DNA from: Polyangiaceae bacterium
GTDB lineage: Bacteria; Myxococcota_A; Polyangia; Polyangiales; Polyangiaceae
Assembly: GCA_025937895.1 (NCBI GenBank)
Contig: JAICQL010000033.1
Coordinates: forward strand, 1 to 49,320
Direction of reading: 5' to 3'
DNA: 49,320 bases
Shown here in pieces: positions 1 to 7,550 of this stretch (position 1 is the stretch's first letter; each line of letters starts with the position of its first letter). A program made the position numbers and the translations under genes. The notes beneath the pieces were generated by a model. The model ran no database searches. It worked only from the letters and a program-made list of their open reading frames with translations, and had not been told where the DNA came from.

Positions 1-893
1 GTCTCGCTCACAGCCTCGCTTGCAGCGGCGGCTACGCTCGCGGGCTCGCTCTCCGCGGCCACGCTCTCCGCGGCCACGCTCTCCGCGGCCACGCTCTCCG
101 CGGCCGCCTCCGGCGCAGCAGCGACGCGCTCGGGCGCCGGTGAACCAGCCACTTCCGTGGCCTCCGCGGGCTGCGCGCTCGCCTCCGCGGGCTGGGCGCT
201 CGCCTCTGCAGGCTGCGCGCTCACCTCGCGTGCCGCCGGCTCCCTCGCCTTCGTGGCGGACGACTCCACGACCGTACCGGCGAGCGTGATCTCCTCCGTG
301 CTCGCTGCCTCCATCTCGGGCACGGCGCCGAGCAGCTCGCTCGCCGTCAGCTGTGGCTCCATCGACGGCGCTTCCTCCTGCTCCGGTTTCGAGCTGGCGC
401 TCGCTCCGGCTGGCGGCTGTGCGCTTGCGGCTTGCTGGCGCTCCTGCGCCTTGCGCTCATCCAGCGCGCGCTGCAGCTCATCGCGCAGCCCGCGTGCCAG
501 CTCGTGATCGGGATCGCTGACCAGCACCTCTTGCAAGATGCCGATGGCGCGCACCAGGTGACCTTGCGCCGCATAGATGCGCGCCAGGGTGACGGTGGCC
601 ACCGGCGGCGGCCCGCTGGGAAACGGCCGCACCGGCAGCCCGCCGCGAATCAAGGTGGCGGCCTCGGGCAGGTGCAGCCCGCGCTCCACCACGCTGGCCA
701 GCAGGCGCCGCGCCTTACCCAGCCACGAGACGGGCAGCGGCAGCTGCCGCGCCTCGGGCGCACGCGCACGCTCGATGGCGGCGCGCAGCTCCGCGCGCGT
801 CATCACGTCCGCATCGATGACCCTCAGCGTTTGTGCGAGCTTCAACAGCTCGACCCGAGAGAGCGCCTTGGAATTGACGTCGTTGTTCAGCAT
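1..893 (-). CDS. Hypothetical repeat-rich protein (C-terminus outside window)
   Basis: Open minus-strand frame beginning at ATG 893 and running without a stop through base 1, so about 297 N-terminal residues are visible. In-frame GTG codons at 899 and 908 are alternative starts. The first ~150 residues look like an ordered helical domain containing a tetratricopeptide-like stretch (LARIYAAQGHLVRAIGILQEVL, given here only as the region around residues 97-118). The rest is a low-complexity Ala/Glu/Ser/Pro region with two in-frame tandem repeats: three 7-residue units EASAQPA, and units of AESVA toward the window edge. No signal peptide or catalytic motif is visible. The function is not recognised. 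A linker between a TPR-like head and a domain outside the window is the simplest reading. Confidence 0.7.
   Translation of the reverse strand, partial: MLNNDVNSKALSRVELLKLAQTLRVIDADVMTRAELRAAIERARAPEARQLPLPVSWLGKARRLLASVVERGLHLPEAATLIRGGLPVRPFPSGPPPVATVTLARIYAAQGHLVRAIGILQEVLVSDPDHELARGLRDELQRALDERKAQERQQAASAQPPAGASASSKPEQEEAPSMEPQLTASELLGAVPEMEAASTEEITLAGTVVESSATKAREPAAREVSAQPAEASAQPAEASAQPAEATEVAGSPAPERVAAAPEAAAESVAAESVAAESVAAESEPASVAAAASEAVSE
51..110. repeat. 15-bp tandem repeat, about 3-4 copies
   Basis: Units of ctccgcggccacgct at 51-65, 66-80 and 81-95, then a diverged fourth copy. The period is a multiple of three and encodes AESVA units on the minus strand, so copy-number change would keep the reading frame. 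Confidence 0.85.
160..222. repeat. 21-bp tandem repeat, 3 copies
   Basis: Three consecutive 21-bp units (160-180, 181-201, 202-222) with few substitutions, encoding the EASAQPA heptad in the same minus-strand gene. They lie outside the conserved-looking N-terminal part. Confidence 0.8.
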
Positions 894-1086
894 GCGCACC
901 CGCCTCACCGGGGGAGAAGCCGGCCGCCTAGAGTAGCTCGAGGCAGGGGGCCGAGGGGGCGTGCTTTTGCCAGTCCCCGGCCGGGACTGCCAAATCATCG
1001 GTCGCGCTCGCGCGGTGGGGAGCCGGTGGGGTGGAGCGCGACCCGGGCGCTCGGCTTCTCAGCCGTGCTTTTTTCCGGGAGCGCGC

Positions 1087-2148
1087 TCAGTGCCAGGCGC
1101 CGCCGGCATCCGGGGCGGGGCGCCGCCCGGCGAGCAACTCCGCGGCCTCGACCTTGTCGCGATCGAGGCGAGCCTGCAGCTCGGCGAGGCTCGCAAATTT
1201 GGTCTCGTCGCGCAGCCGGGCGACGAAGTGTGCGCGCAGCCGGCGCCCGTACAGGTCCCCCGAGAAGCCGAGCGCGTGGACCTCCACCTTCAGCTCGCCA
1301 GCGCCCAGCGTGGGGCGGATGCCGATGTTGGCCACCCCCGGCGCGAGCCGCCGGTAGCGGCCGCCGGCCTGCGCCGCAGCGCTTCGATCGTCGAGACCCT
1401 GCTCATTGAAACTCTGCTCATCGAAACTCTGCTCATCGAAGACGTCGACCAGCACCGCATACACGCCGCGCGCCGGCAGCAGCTCTGCCAGCTGGCCCAG
1501 GTTGGCCGAGGGGATGCCCAGCTGGCGCGCGCGCTGCTCGCCCGGCTCCACCACGCCGCTCAGCGCATGCGGGCGGCCCAGCAGGCGCTCGGCACCGGCG
1601 ACGTCGCCCGCGCTGATGCGATCGCGGATGCGGGTGCTGGAGATCACGCCGTCTGTATCCTCGTGCAGCGGCTCGGCGCCTGCCTCGAAGCCGAGCTCGG
1701 CGCCCAGCGTGGCCAGCATCGCCGCATCCCCGGCGCGGCCGCGGCCAAAGCGAAAATTCTGCCCCACGGTGACCCGGCGCGCCGCCAGCTTGCGCTGCAG
1801 CAGGTCGCTCGCGAACTCGCGCGGCGACACGCTCGCCAGCTCTTTCGTGAACGGCTCCACCACCACGCGCAGCCGCGGGGAGAGCCGCTGCAACAGCTCC
1901 ACCTTGCGCTCGAGCGGGGTGAGCACTGGCTGCTGGCCGCGGCCCAGCACGACGGCGGGGTGCTGATGAAACGTGAGCACGATCGGCTGCAAGCCGCGCT
2001 GCTCGGCCAGCTCCAGCCCGCGCCCCAGCACCCACTGATGCCCGCGGTGGACGCCGTCGAAGTTGCCGACCATGACCAGGCTGTCGCGCTGCTCCGCAGC
2101 GGCGAGCTCGCCGGACGATGCGGCTCGATCTGGGCGCTCTGGATCCAT
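1087..2148 (-). CDS. ribF: Bifunctional riboflavin kinase / FAD synthetase RibF
   Basis: 353 residues. Converts riboflavin to FMN and FMN to FAD in the cytoplasm. The N-terminal nucleotidyltransferase has the phosphate-binding motif GNFDGVHRGH (about residues 29-38) and an SSTRIRD-type loop near residue 170. The C-terminal riboflavin-kinase domain has the flavin/Mg motif as PSANL instead of the usual PTANL, a conservative change. ATG 2148 is the first start and precedes the catalytic motif by a normal distance. One oddity is a low-complexity insertion (FDEQSFDEQSFNEQ) inside the kinase domain, encoded by a 15-bp tandem repeat. Divergent from holA; the two probably share the 167-bp promoter region. 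Confidence 0.95.
   Translation of the reverse strand: MDPERPDRAASSGELAAAEQRDSLVMVGNFDGVHRGHQWVLGRGLELAEQRGLQPIVLTFHQHPAVVLGRGQQPVLTPLERKVELLQRLSPRLRVVVEPFTKELASVSPREFASDLLQRKLAARRVTVGQNFRFGRGRAGDAAMLATLGAELGFEAGAEPLHEDTDGVISSTRIRDRISAGDVAGAERLLGRPHALSGVVEPGEQRARQLGIPSANLGQLAELLPARGVYAVLVDVFDEQSFDEQSFNEQGLDDRSAAAQAGGRYRRLAPGVANIGIRPTLGAGELKVEVHALGFSGDLYGRRLRAHFVARLRDETKFASLAELQARLDRDKVEAAELLAGRRPAPDAGGAWH
1393..1437. repeat. 15-bp tandem repeat inside ribF, 3 copies
   Basis: Units at 1393-1407, 1408-1422 and 1423-1437 of consensus gaaactctgctcatc, the first one diverged. On the minus strand they encode the repeated pentad FDEQS in a loop of the riboflavin-kinase domain. The low divergence between copies suggests recent expansion. 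Confidence 0.85.
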
Positions 2149-2315
2149 GGCAGCTAGTGCAATTACCTGCGGTCTCGACGTGGGCGGCTGCCGCTCTTAC
2201 TACAAGCTCGCCCCACTGGCGAGCCCGCTGCCCGCTCGCGCCTGCAGGACCAGCGCGGGGCCGCACGGGGCCGAAGGTGCTTGATCCGGCTGGAAGCGTT
2301 GCCTTATGCCGGGGC

Positions 2316-3359
2316 ATGCCTCAGCTCACCCCGGAACAGGCCATCGAGGAGGCGCGGGCGGGCCGCCTGCGCCCCGTGTATTTGCTTGCGGGGGAAGAGC
2401 GCTACTTCCGCCAGCAGGTGGTGCAGGCCATGCGCACCGCCGTGGTCGGGCCCGGCGGCGCCAGCTTGAACGAGGATCAGTTCGTGGCGGGCGAGGTGGA
2501 CGTGCGCACCGTGGTATCCGCGGCGCGCACCCTGCCGATGTTCGGGCCCCGGCGGCTGGTCGTGGTGCGCGATCTGGAGCGCTGGGAGGCGAAGGGCGAG
2601 GAGGCGGCGGAAGACGAGGTGAAAGGCGTGGTGCACAAGCCGCTCGATCAGCTCGCCGAATACGCGGCCGCTCCCTCGGATCGCACCACCGTCTTGCTGC
2701 TGGCGGACAAGCTGGATAACCGCCGCCGTCTGGTCAACCTGGCGCGCAAGGAGGGCTTCCTGGTGGTCTGCGCCGCGCTGGCGCGCGGCATGCTGCCGGG
2801 CTGGATCCGTGATCGAGCGCGCGAGCACGGCCACAAGATGGCGGCGCGGCCGGCGGATCTGCTGGCGGAGCTGGTGGGCAGCGATCTGTGCGCGCTCGCC
2901 GACGCGCTGGAGCGGGTGGAGCTGTTTGCGGGCAAAGGCGCGGAGCTGAGCGAAGAGGCGGTGCTCACCTGCGTGGCCAACATGCAGCCGGCCACGGTCT
3001 GGGATCTGGTCGGCGCCGTCGGGCGGCGCGATGCGGGCGCGGCGCTGGCAGCACTGGAGCGCGTGTTCGAGCCGGGCGGGGGCCCGCGCCTGGTGGGCCT
3101 CTTGTGCTGGTCCACGCGCCAGCTCATCCGCTACGCCTCCGCGCGCCGCGCCGGGCTCTCGCCGGATGACGCCGCCCGCCAGGCAGGGGTGCCGCCGTTC
3201 AAGGTGCGCGAGCTGAACGATCAGCTGCGGCAGCTGCCGCTGGAGCGCGCGGAGCGCTGGCTGGAGACCCTGGCGCAGGTGGATCTGGACGTGAAGGGTG
3301 GCTCCAAGCTGCCGCAGAAGGCCGTGCTGGAGACGGCGCTGCTGGCGTTCTGCCGCTAG
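2316..3359 (+). CDS. holA: DNA polymerase III subunit delta (HolA)
   Basis: 347 residues, the usual HolA length. Part of the clamp-loader complex that opens the beta sliding clamp. The N-terminal RecA-like part begins PVYLLAGEERYF, typical of HolA (the Walker A is degenerate, as in the family). The middle has LADKLDNRRR and the C-terminal helical collar has the WDLVGAVGRRDAGAAL and LDVKGGSKLP stretches. The frame is open further upstream, but only from ATG 2316 does the sequence resemble the family, so that start was chosen. No strong Shine-Dalgarno sequence is visible. Divergent from ribF. Confidence 0.93.
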   Translation: MPQLTPEQAIEEARAGRLRPVYLLAGEERYFRQQVVQAMRTAVVGPGGASLNEDQFVAGEVDVRTVVSAARTLPMFGPRRLVVVRDLERWEAKGEEAAEDEVKGVVHKPLDQLAEYAAAPSDRTTVLLLADKLDNRRRLVNLARKEGFLVVCAALARGMLPGWIRDRAREHGHKMAARPADLLAELVGSDLCALADALERVELFAGKGAELSEEAVLTCVANMQPATVWDLVGAVGRRDAGAALAALERVFEPGGGPRLVGLLCWSTRQLIRYASARRAGLSPDDAARQAGVPPFKVRELNDQLRQLPLERAERWLETLAQVDLDVKGGSKLPQKAVLETALLAFCR

Positions 3360-3382
3360 CCGCGCAGCGGGAAAAGCAGCCG

Positions 3383-4657
3383 CTAGCTCGGGACCGTGAC
3401 CACTGGCGCAGCCACCTCTTCACTCTCACCCGGCTGCTCGCGCTGCTTGCCGTCGAGCAGACAGGCCACGTTCACGTCGCCCAGCACGTTGATCATCGTG
3501 CGGCAGCGATCGAGGAACCAGTCCACAGTGAGCAGCAGCGCGATGTAGTCGAGCGGCAGGTGCACCGCAGAGAAGACGAGCGTCATCGTCACCAGGCCTG
3601 CCTCGGGGATGCCGGCGGCGCCGATCGAGGCCACCACGCTGGTCAAGATCACCAGCACCTGCTGGAACACGCTCAGCTCCGCGCCGATCATCTGCGCCAC
3701 GAACAGCGCGGACATGGCCTCGTACAGCGCGGTGCCGTCGTTGTTGAAGTTGGAGCCCACCAGCGCGCCGAGGCTGGCCGAGCGCTCGCGCAGGCCCACG
3801 CCCGAGCGCAGGCGGCGATAGGTGACGGGCATGGTGGCGGTGGAGCTGGCAGTGGAGAACGCCATCACCAGCGCGTCGCGCATGTGCCGCAGCAGCTCGA
3901 CCGGGCGCACCCATGAGCCCGCGCGGATGCGCACCAGGTAGTAGCTGGCCTGGATGCACAGCGCGAGCAACACGGCCAGCACGAACCAGCCGATACGGTA
4001 GAACGGCTCGAAGCCGATAACCCCGACGATGCTGGCCACCTTGCCGAACACGGCCAGCGGCACCAGCGCCAGCACCCAGTGCAGGATGCGCAGGATGCAG
4101 TCGAAGCCGAGCGTGGCCAGCTGCTCTGCCTGGCGGCGCTGCGGCTCCGCCAGGCCACGCGCGGCCAGGCCGAAGGCGATCGCGATCATCACCACGGCGA
4201 TCACGCGGTTCTCCACGAACGGTCGTACGAAGCTGTCGGGGATGTTGTCGAGCAGCTGGGTCACCACGTCCGCCTTCACGTCGGGCGCGGCGCCGTGCTC
4301 CGGCGGCTTCATGCCGGCGCCCGGGCGCAGCAGGTTGGCCACGCCCAGGCCCACCAGGATGGCCACCAGGGTGTTGAGCAACAGCAGGCTGCCCATGCGC
4401 GCTGCCAGGCGGCCGTGCATGTCGGCAGTGATCAGCGCGCGCACCACCGCGGTCAGGATCAAGACGGGCGCGATGGCGCCCAGCACGCGCAGGATCAGCC
4501 GCGCGGGCCAGTCCAGCGGCTTGGCGCTGGGCCCCAGCACATAGCCCACCACCAGCCCCAGCAGCAGGCCCACCAGGATCTGCGCGTACAGCGGCAGCCG
4601 CGTCCAGAAGGCAAGTACGCCGCGGGCCTGGGGCGGAGCGGACGGAGAGCTCGTCAT
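3383..4657 (-). CDS. Dicarboxylate/amino acid:cation symporter (DAACS/SDF family)
   Basis: 424 residues from ATG 4657; an upstream in-frame TTG at 4693 is less likely. Secondary transporter of the GltP/DctA type, moving C4-dicarboxylates or acidic amino acids with H+ or Na+. Multiple hydrophobic segments occur throughout. Family signatures are present: the serine-rich re-entrant loop (SSTATMPVT), the NNDGTALYEA..FVAQ motif, the AGIPEAG loop, and the conserved Asn/Asp segment NVLGDVNVA near the C-terminus. Substrate and coupling ion cannot be decided from sequence. It sits between holA (convergent) and the lysyl-oxidase-like gene and shows no operon partner. Confidence 0.93.
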   Translation of the reverse strand: MTSSPSAPPQARGVLAFWTRLPLYAQILVGLLLGLVVGYVLGPSAKPLDWPARLILRVLGAIAPVLILTAVVRALITADMHGRLAARMGSLLLLNTLVAILVGLGVANLLRPGAGMKPPEHGAAPDVKADVVTQLLDNIPDSFVRPFVENRVIAVVMIAIAFGLAARGLAEPQRRQAEQLATLGFDCILRILHWVLALVPLAVFGKVASIVGVIGFEPFYRIGWFVLAVLLALCIQASYYLVRIRAGSWVRPVELLRHMRDALVMAFSTASSTATMPVTYRRLRSGVGLRERSASLGALVGSNFNNDGTALYEAMSALFVAQMIGAELSVFQQVLVILTSVVASIGAAGIPEAGLVTMTLVFSAVHLPLDYIALLLTVDWFLDRCRTMINVLGDVNVACLLDGKQREQPGESEEVAAPVVTVPS

Positions 4658-4747
4658 GCGCCCGGCTTTACTACGGCCCGCCGAGCCCACCAAGGGGCGC
4701 GGCGGGCAGCTGGATTTTGCTCGCGGGGCCGGACGCGCGAGGCTTTT

Positions 4748-6628
4748 TTACAGGGGGCTGCAGCTCAGCTGCGTCACGTCGCCGGGCACGGCGGGCGCGC
4801 CGTACAGCGACACGCGGCCGCCGACCTCCACGGCATCACGGGCCTCGGGGCAGCTGACCTCGACCAGCACGTCGCTGCCCTCGATCAGCTGATTGGCGAG
4901 CGCGTCGCGGTACACGCAGGAGACGCCGGTGCCGAGCTGCTCGCTGTATTCACACACGCGCACGACCGCCGGCGGGCTGCTCTCGGGCACCGAGCAGCGC
5001 AGCTGAATGCTGCCGCCGACCGGGCACGCCACATCGCTCAGCGAGCCGACCCCGGCGCTGAAGCCGCAGTCGCGCAGCGGGCCCAGCTGGCCACGGGTGC
5101 AAGCCTCGATGACGAAGCCGCCCGTCTGCAACATCGGGATCGAGCGCGACTCGAGGTTGTTGCTGTCCCAGCCCGGAGAAAAATCGCACGACGGGCGATC
5201 CACGCGCTGGTTGGTGCCGGTGACGAAGCCGGAGTCCTCGAACACGGGCTCACCGGCGCTGTCCAGCACCGGCGCACCCTCGCACAGGAAGCGATCGGGG
5301 TTGCTCTTGAAGTCGAGCTGCGCCATCACCGGGCCGCCATCGGCCATGCCGGTCACATCGATCCACTGGCACTCCACCCCGGCGCCGTAGTCATCACCCC
5401 AGCCCGCCTGGATGCCCTGATACTCGCAGGAGGCGTAGTCGTGGGTGAGCGGCGCGGTCTCGTTGTTGCCGTAGCGGTTGGTGCTCTGCAGGCAGAAGGC
5501 CTGCTTGTTGCCCAGCCGCTGGTTGTCGGTGGCCAGCTCGAAGGAGCCATAGTGCGCGAAGTGGTAGTGCTCGTGGCACTCGCTGTACACGAAGATGTTG
5601 TGCTTCGAGAGCAGCGTGTCCTCGTCCTCCAGGTAGTAGTCCACGTCGCCGATGTGCAGCGCGTCGGCGCCCACGTTCTTGACGCTGGCGTCGAACTGCA
5701 GCAGGCGGCGCCAGCCCAGGCCCGTCACGCAGTTCTCCGCCATCGCGCAGGAGTCGGCGGAGATGTAGCGATAGATGATGCGGTTGTTCTCCAGGCCGTC
5801 GCCGATCACCTGCAGGTCAGCGCCGGACTGGCCGATGGCGCCCACGCGCACCTGGTCCGCCACGGCCGGGTCCCAGGGCAGGCGCTCGAACTGCAGGTTC
5901 GTGCTCAGTGAGCCCACGGCGCGGGTCAGCGCCGCGCTGCAGTCCTCGTCCGGCGTCTCGGTGATGTGGCACTCATTTTCGCCGGCCTCGCAGTCCTGAT
6001 CGTAGAAGGTGGCCACGTTCTCGCCGTCCACGCTGTTGGGCGGAAACTCGGACTCATCCATGCAGGCGTAGCCCGTGCGCTGCAGCAAGAGCTCGGGATC
6101 CAGCGGCAGCACGAACGGCTCCTCCCAGGTGCCGCCGATCGCGCCCAGCGCGCTGTCCGCCGCCTCGGGCGAGTCGGCGTCGCTGAGCAAGGTGCTCTGC
6201 AGGCGATAGTCGATCAGTACCAGATCATGGCCCTCGACCGTGGCGCGCTCGGGCGCGCCGAGCAGGGTGATCTGCCACTTCTCTTCGGGCGGCAGCGGCA
6301 GCTGGCCCTTGGCCTCGGCCTCGTCGTAGAAGAAGTTGCGAAACACCAGGCGGTAGCCCATCAGCCGCACCTGCGCGCGCGCGCGCTCCTGCCAGATGGA
6401 CTCGGGCTGCGCGAGCAGCTGCTGCGCCACGCGATCGCGCAGGGCCTCGGGCAGCTCGTCCAGCAGATAGCCGACCCGGCCATCCATGGTGGTCGCGATC
6501 AGCGAGCCCTCTGGCGCCGGGGCAGGGCTCACGTTGTCGTCGGGACCGCACCCCAGTACGGCGCTGGCCGCCAGAGTGAGCGCCAGTAGGCTCGAGGATT
6601 GCCGCTCGGTTCGCATCAGGTTCTTCAT
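4748..6628 (-). CDS. Lysyl-oxidase-like lipoprotein
   Basis: 626 residues from ATG 6628. A lipoprotein signal (hydrophobic segment, AVLGC) puts the acylated Cys at residue 27. The C-terminal half resembles animal lysyl oxidase, a copper amine oxidase acting on peptidyl lysine. The copper motif CHEHYH is at 351-356 (three His on alternate positions). Lys375 lies in NKQAFCL and Tyr414 in DDYGAGVECQWIDVT; these align with the Lys and Tyr that form the LTQ cofactor in human LOX. The N-terminal ~300 residues are not recognised. The gene appears monocistronic and its start faces the YfiR/TonB pair. Bacterial LOX homologues are known, but their substrates largely are not. Confidence 0.85.
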   Translation of the reverse strand: MKNLMRTERQSSSLLALTLAASAVLGCGPDDNVSPAPAPEGSLIATTMDGRVGYLLDELPEALRDRVAQQLLAQPESIWQERARAQVRLMGYRLVFRNFFYDEAEAKGQLPLPPEEKWQITLLGAPERATVEGHDLVLIDYRLQSTLLSDADSPEAADSALGAIGGTWEEPFVLPLDPELLLQRTGYACMDESEFPPNSVDGENVATFYDQDCEAGENECHITETPDEDCSAALTRAVGSLSTNLQFERLPWDPAVADQVRVGAIGQSGADLQVIGDGLENNRIIYRYISADSCAMAENCVTGLGWRRLLQFDASVKNVGADALHIGDVDYYLEDEDTLLSKHNIFVYSECHEHYHFAHYGSFELATDNQRLGNKQAFCLQSTNRYGNNETAPLTHDYASCEYQGIQAGWGDDYGAGVECQWIDVTGMADGGPVMAQLDFKSNPDRFLCEGAPVLDSAGEPVFEDSGFVTGTNQRVDRPSCDFSPGWDSNNLESRSIPMLQTGGFVIEACTRGQLGPLRDCGFSAGVGSLSDVACPVGGSIQLRCSVPESSPPAVVRVCEYSEQLGTGVSCVYRDALANQLIEGSDVLVEVSCPEARDAVEVGGRVSLYGAPAVPGDVTQLSCSPL

Positions 6629-6881
6629 CGGCACGAGTTGCACCGGATTGAGGGATCGCGAACAAAGGTGGAACGAGCGTGAGCAGGCTCCATCACTCGC
6701 GCACTCGGGCCATCGGCTTGGGCGCATGTGGTTGGTGGTGGCTGCTCTGCTCTGCCCTGCGGTGCCCGGGACAGCGACCAGGCTTGCAGTGGCGGGTTGC
6801 CGAGCCCGGGCGAAGGGAGAGCGGCAGAGCCCGAGCGTATGCAGCCAGGGCGGTGACCTAACTTCTCGGCCCGCACGCCGT

Positions 6882-7550
6882 ATGCCTGCAACGGAGGAGG
6901 CACACATCCCGCGCTCGAAGACCCGCGTCGAATCGCCCGGCGCCGCCTCCTTTTCACGCGTGAAACGGGGCTGGCTGGGGCGGGCCTTGCGCTGGAGTAT
7001 CAGCCTGGGGCTGGCGCTGACCTTGCTGGCCGCGCCGCTCGCCGCCGAGCAGGTGCAGATCCCGGCGCGCCTGCAGGCGGCGCTGGTGGCCAAGGTGGCC
7101 GCCTATGACACCCGCTTTGCGGCGCGCGCCAACGGCGCGGCGCTGGTCTTGATCGTGGTGGCGGGCGGCAAGGCCGAGTCGGAGCGCTTTGGCGAGGAGA
7201 TCCGCGCGGAGCTCAGCGTGCAGCCGAAGATCGGCGGGGTCAGTCACAGCGAGGAGATCGTGCGCTACAGCAGCGCCGCCGAGCTGGCCCGGCTGGTGCG
7301 CGAGCGGCGCGCGGCGCTGCTGTACGTGGCGCCGGCGCTGTCGGAGGAAGCCGCCCAGATCGCCAGCGCGCTCACGGGGCTGGACGTGTTGAGCGTCGCC
7401 GCGCTGGCCGGCGACGTCCAGCAGCGGATCGTGCTGGGGTTTGCCCGTGAGTCGGGCCGCCCGCGCCTGCTGGTGAACCTGGAGCAAGCTCGCCGCCAGA
7501 ACGTTGCCTTCAACCCCGACCTGCTGCGCCTCGTGAGGGTGATCCAATGA
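6882..7550 (+). CDS. YfiR-like (DUF4154) periplasmic protein
   Basis: 222 residues from ATG 6882. After a signal-type segment (ISLGLALTLLAAPLAA) comes a DUF4154/YfiR pattern: LQAALVAKVAAYDTRF, then LVLIVVAGG, and near the end LVNLEQARRQNVAFNPDLLRLV, which resembles the closing helix of the family. YfiR of Pseudomonas is a periplasmic repressor of a diguanylate cyclase, but many homologues sit beside TonB receptors, as here. The start is uncertain. The best Shine-Dalgarno (GGAGGAGG, 6893-6900) is inside the proposed gene and is followed by in-frame ATC at 6906; GTG 6960 would give the most compact signal peptide. The stop overlaps the next start (ATGA), so translation is coupled. Confidence 0.75.
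   Translation: MPATEEAHIPRSKTRVESPGAASFSRVKRGWLGRALRWSISLGLALTLLAAPLAAEQVQIPARLQAALVAKVAAYDTRFAARANGAALVLIVVAGGKAESERFGEEIRAELSVQPKIGGVSHSEEIVRYSSAAELARLVRERRAALLYVAPALSEEAAQIASALTGLDVLSVAALAGDVQQRIVLGFARESGRPRLLVNLEQARRQNVAFNPDLLRLVRVIQ

Noticed and set aside
4719..4749. Hairpin (ctcgcg/cgcgag) followed by six T
   Set aside because: It has terminator form, but only on the plus strand, whereas both flanking genes are on the minus strand. It has no evident plus-strand transcript to end.
4079..5911. 610-residue plus-strand frame across the symporter and lysyl-oxidase genes
   Set aside because: Crosses two well-supported minus-strand genes; composition is typical of a shadow frame.
6629..6881. 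Cobalamin riboswitch or iron-box upstream of the TonB receptor
   Set aside because: I compared the region with the conserved riboswitch core and saw no match, nor any clear Fur-type box.
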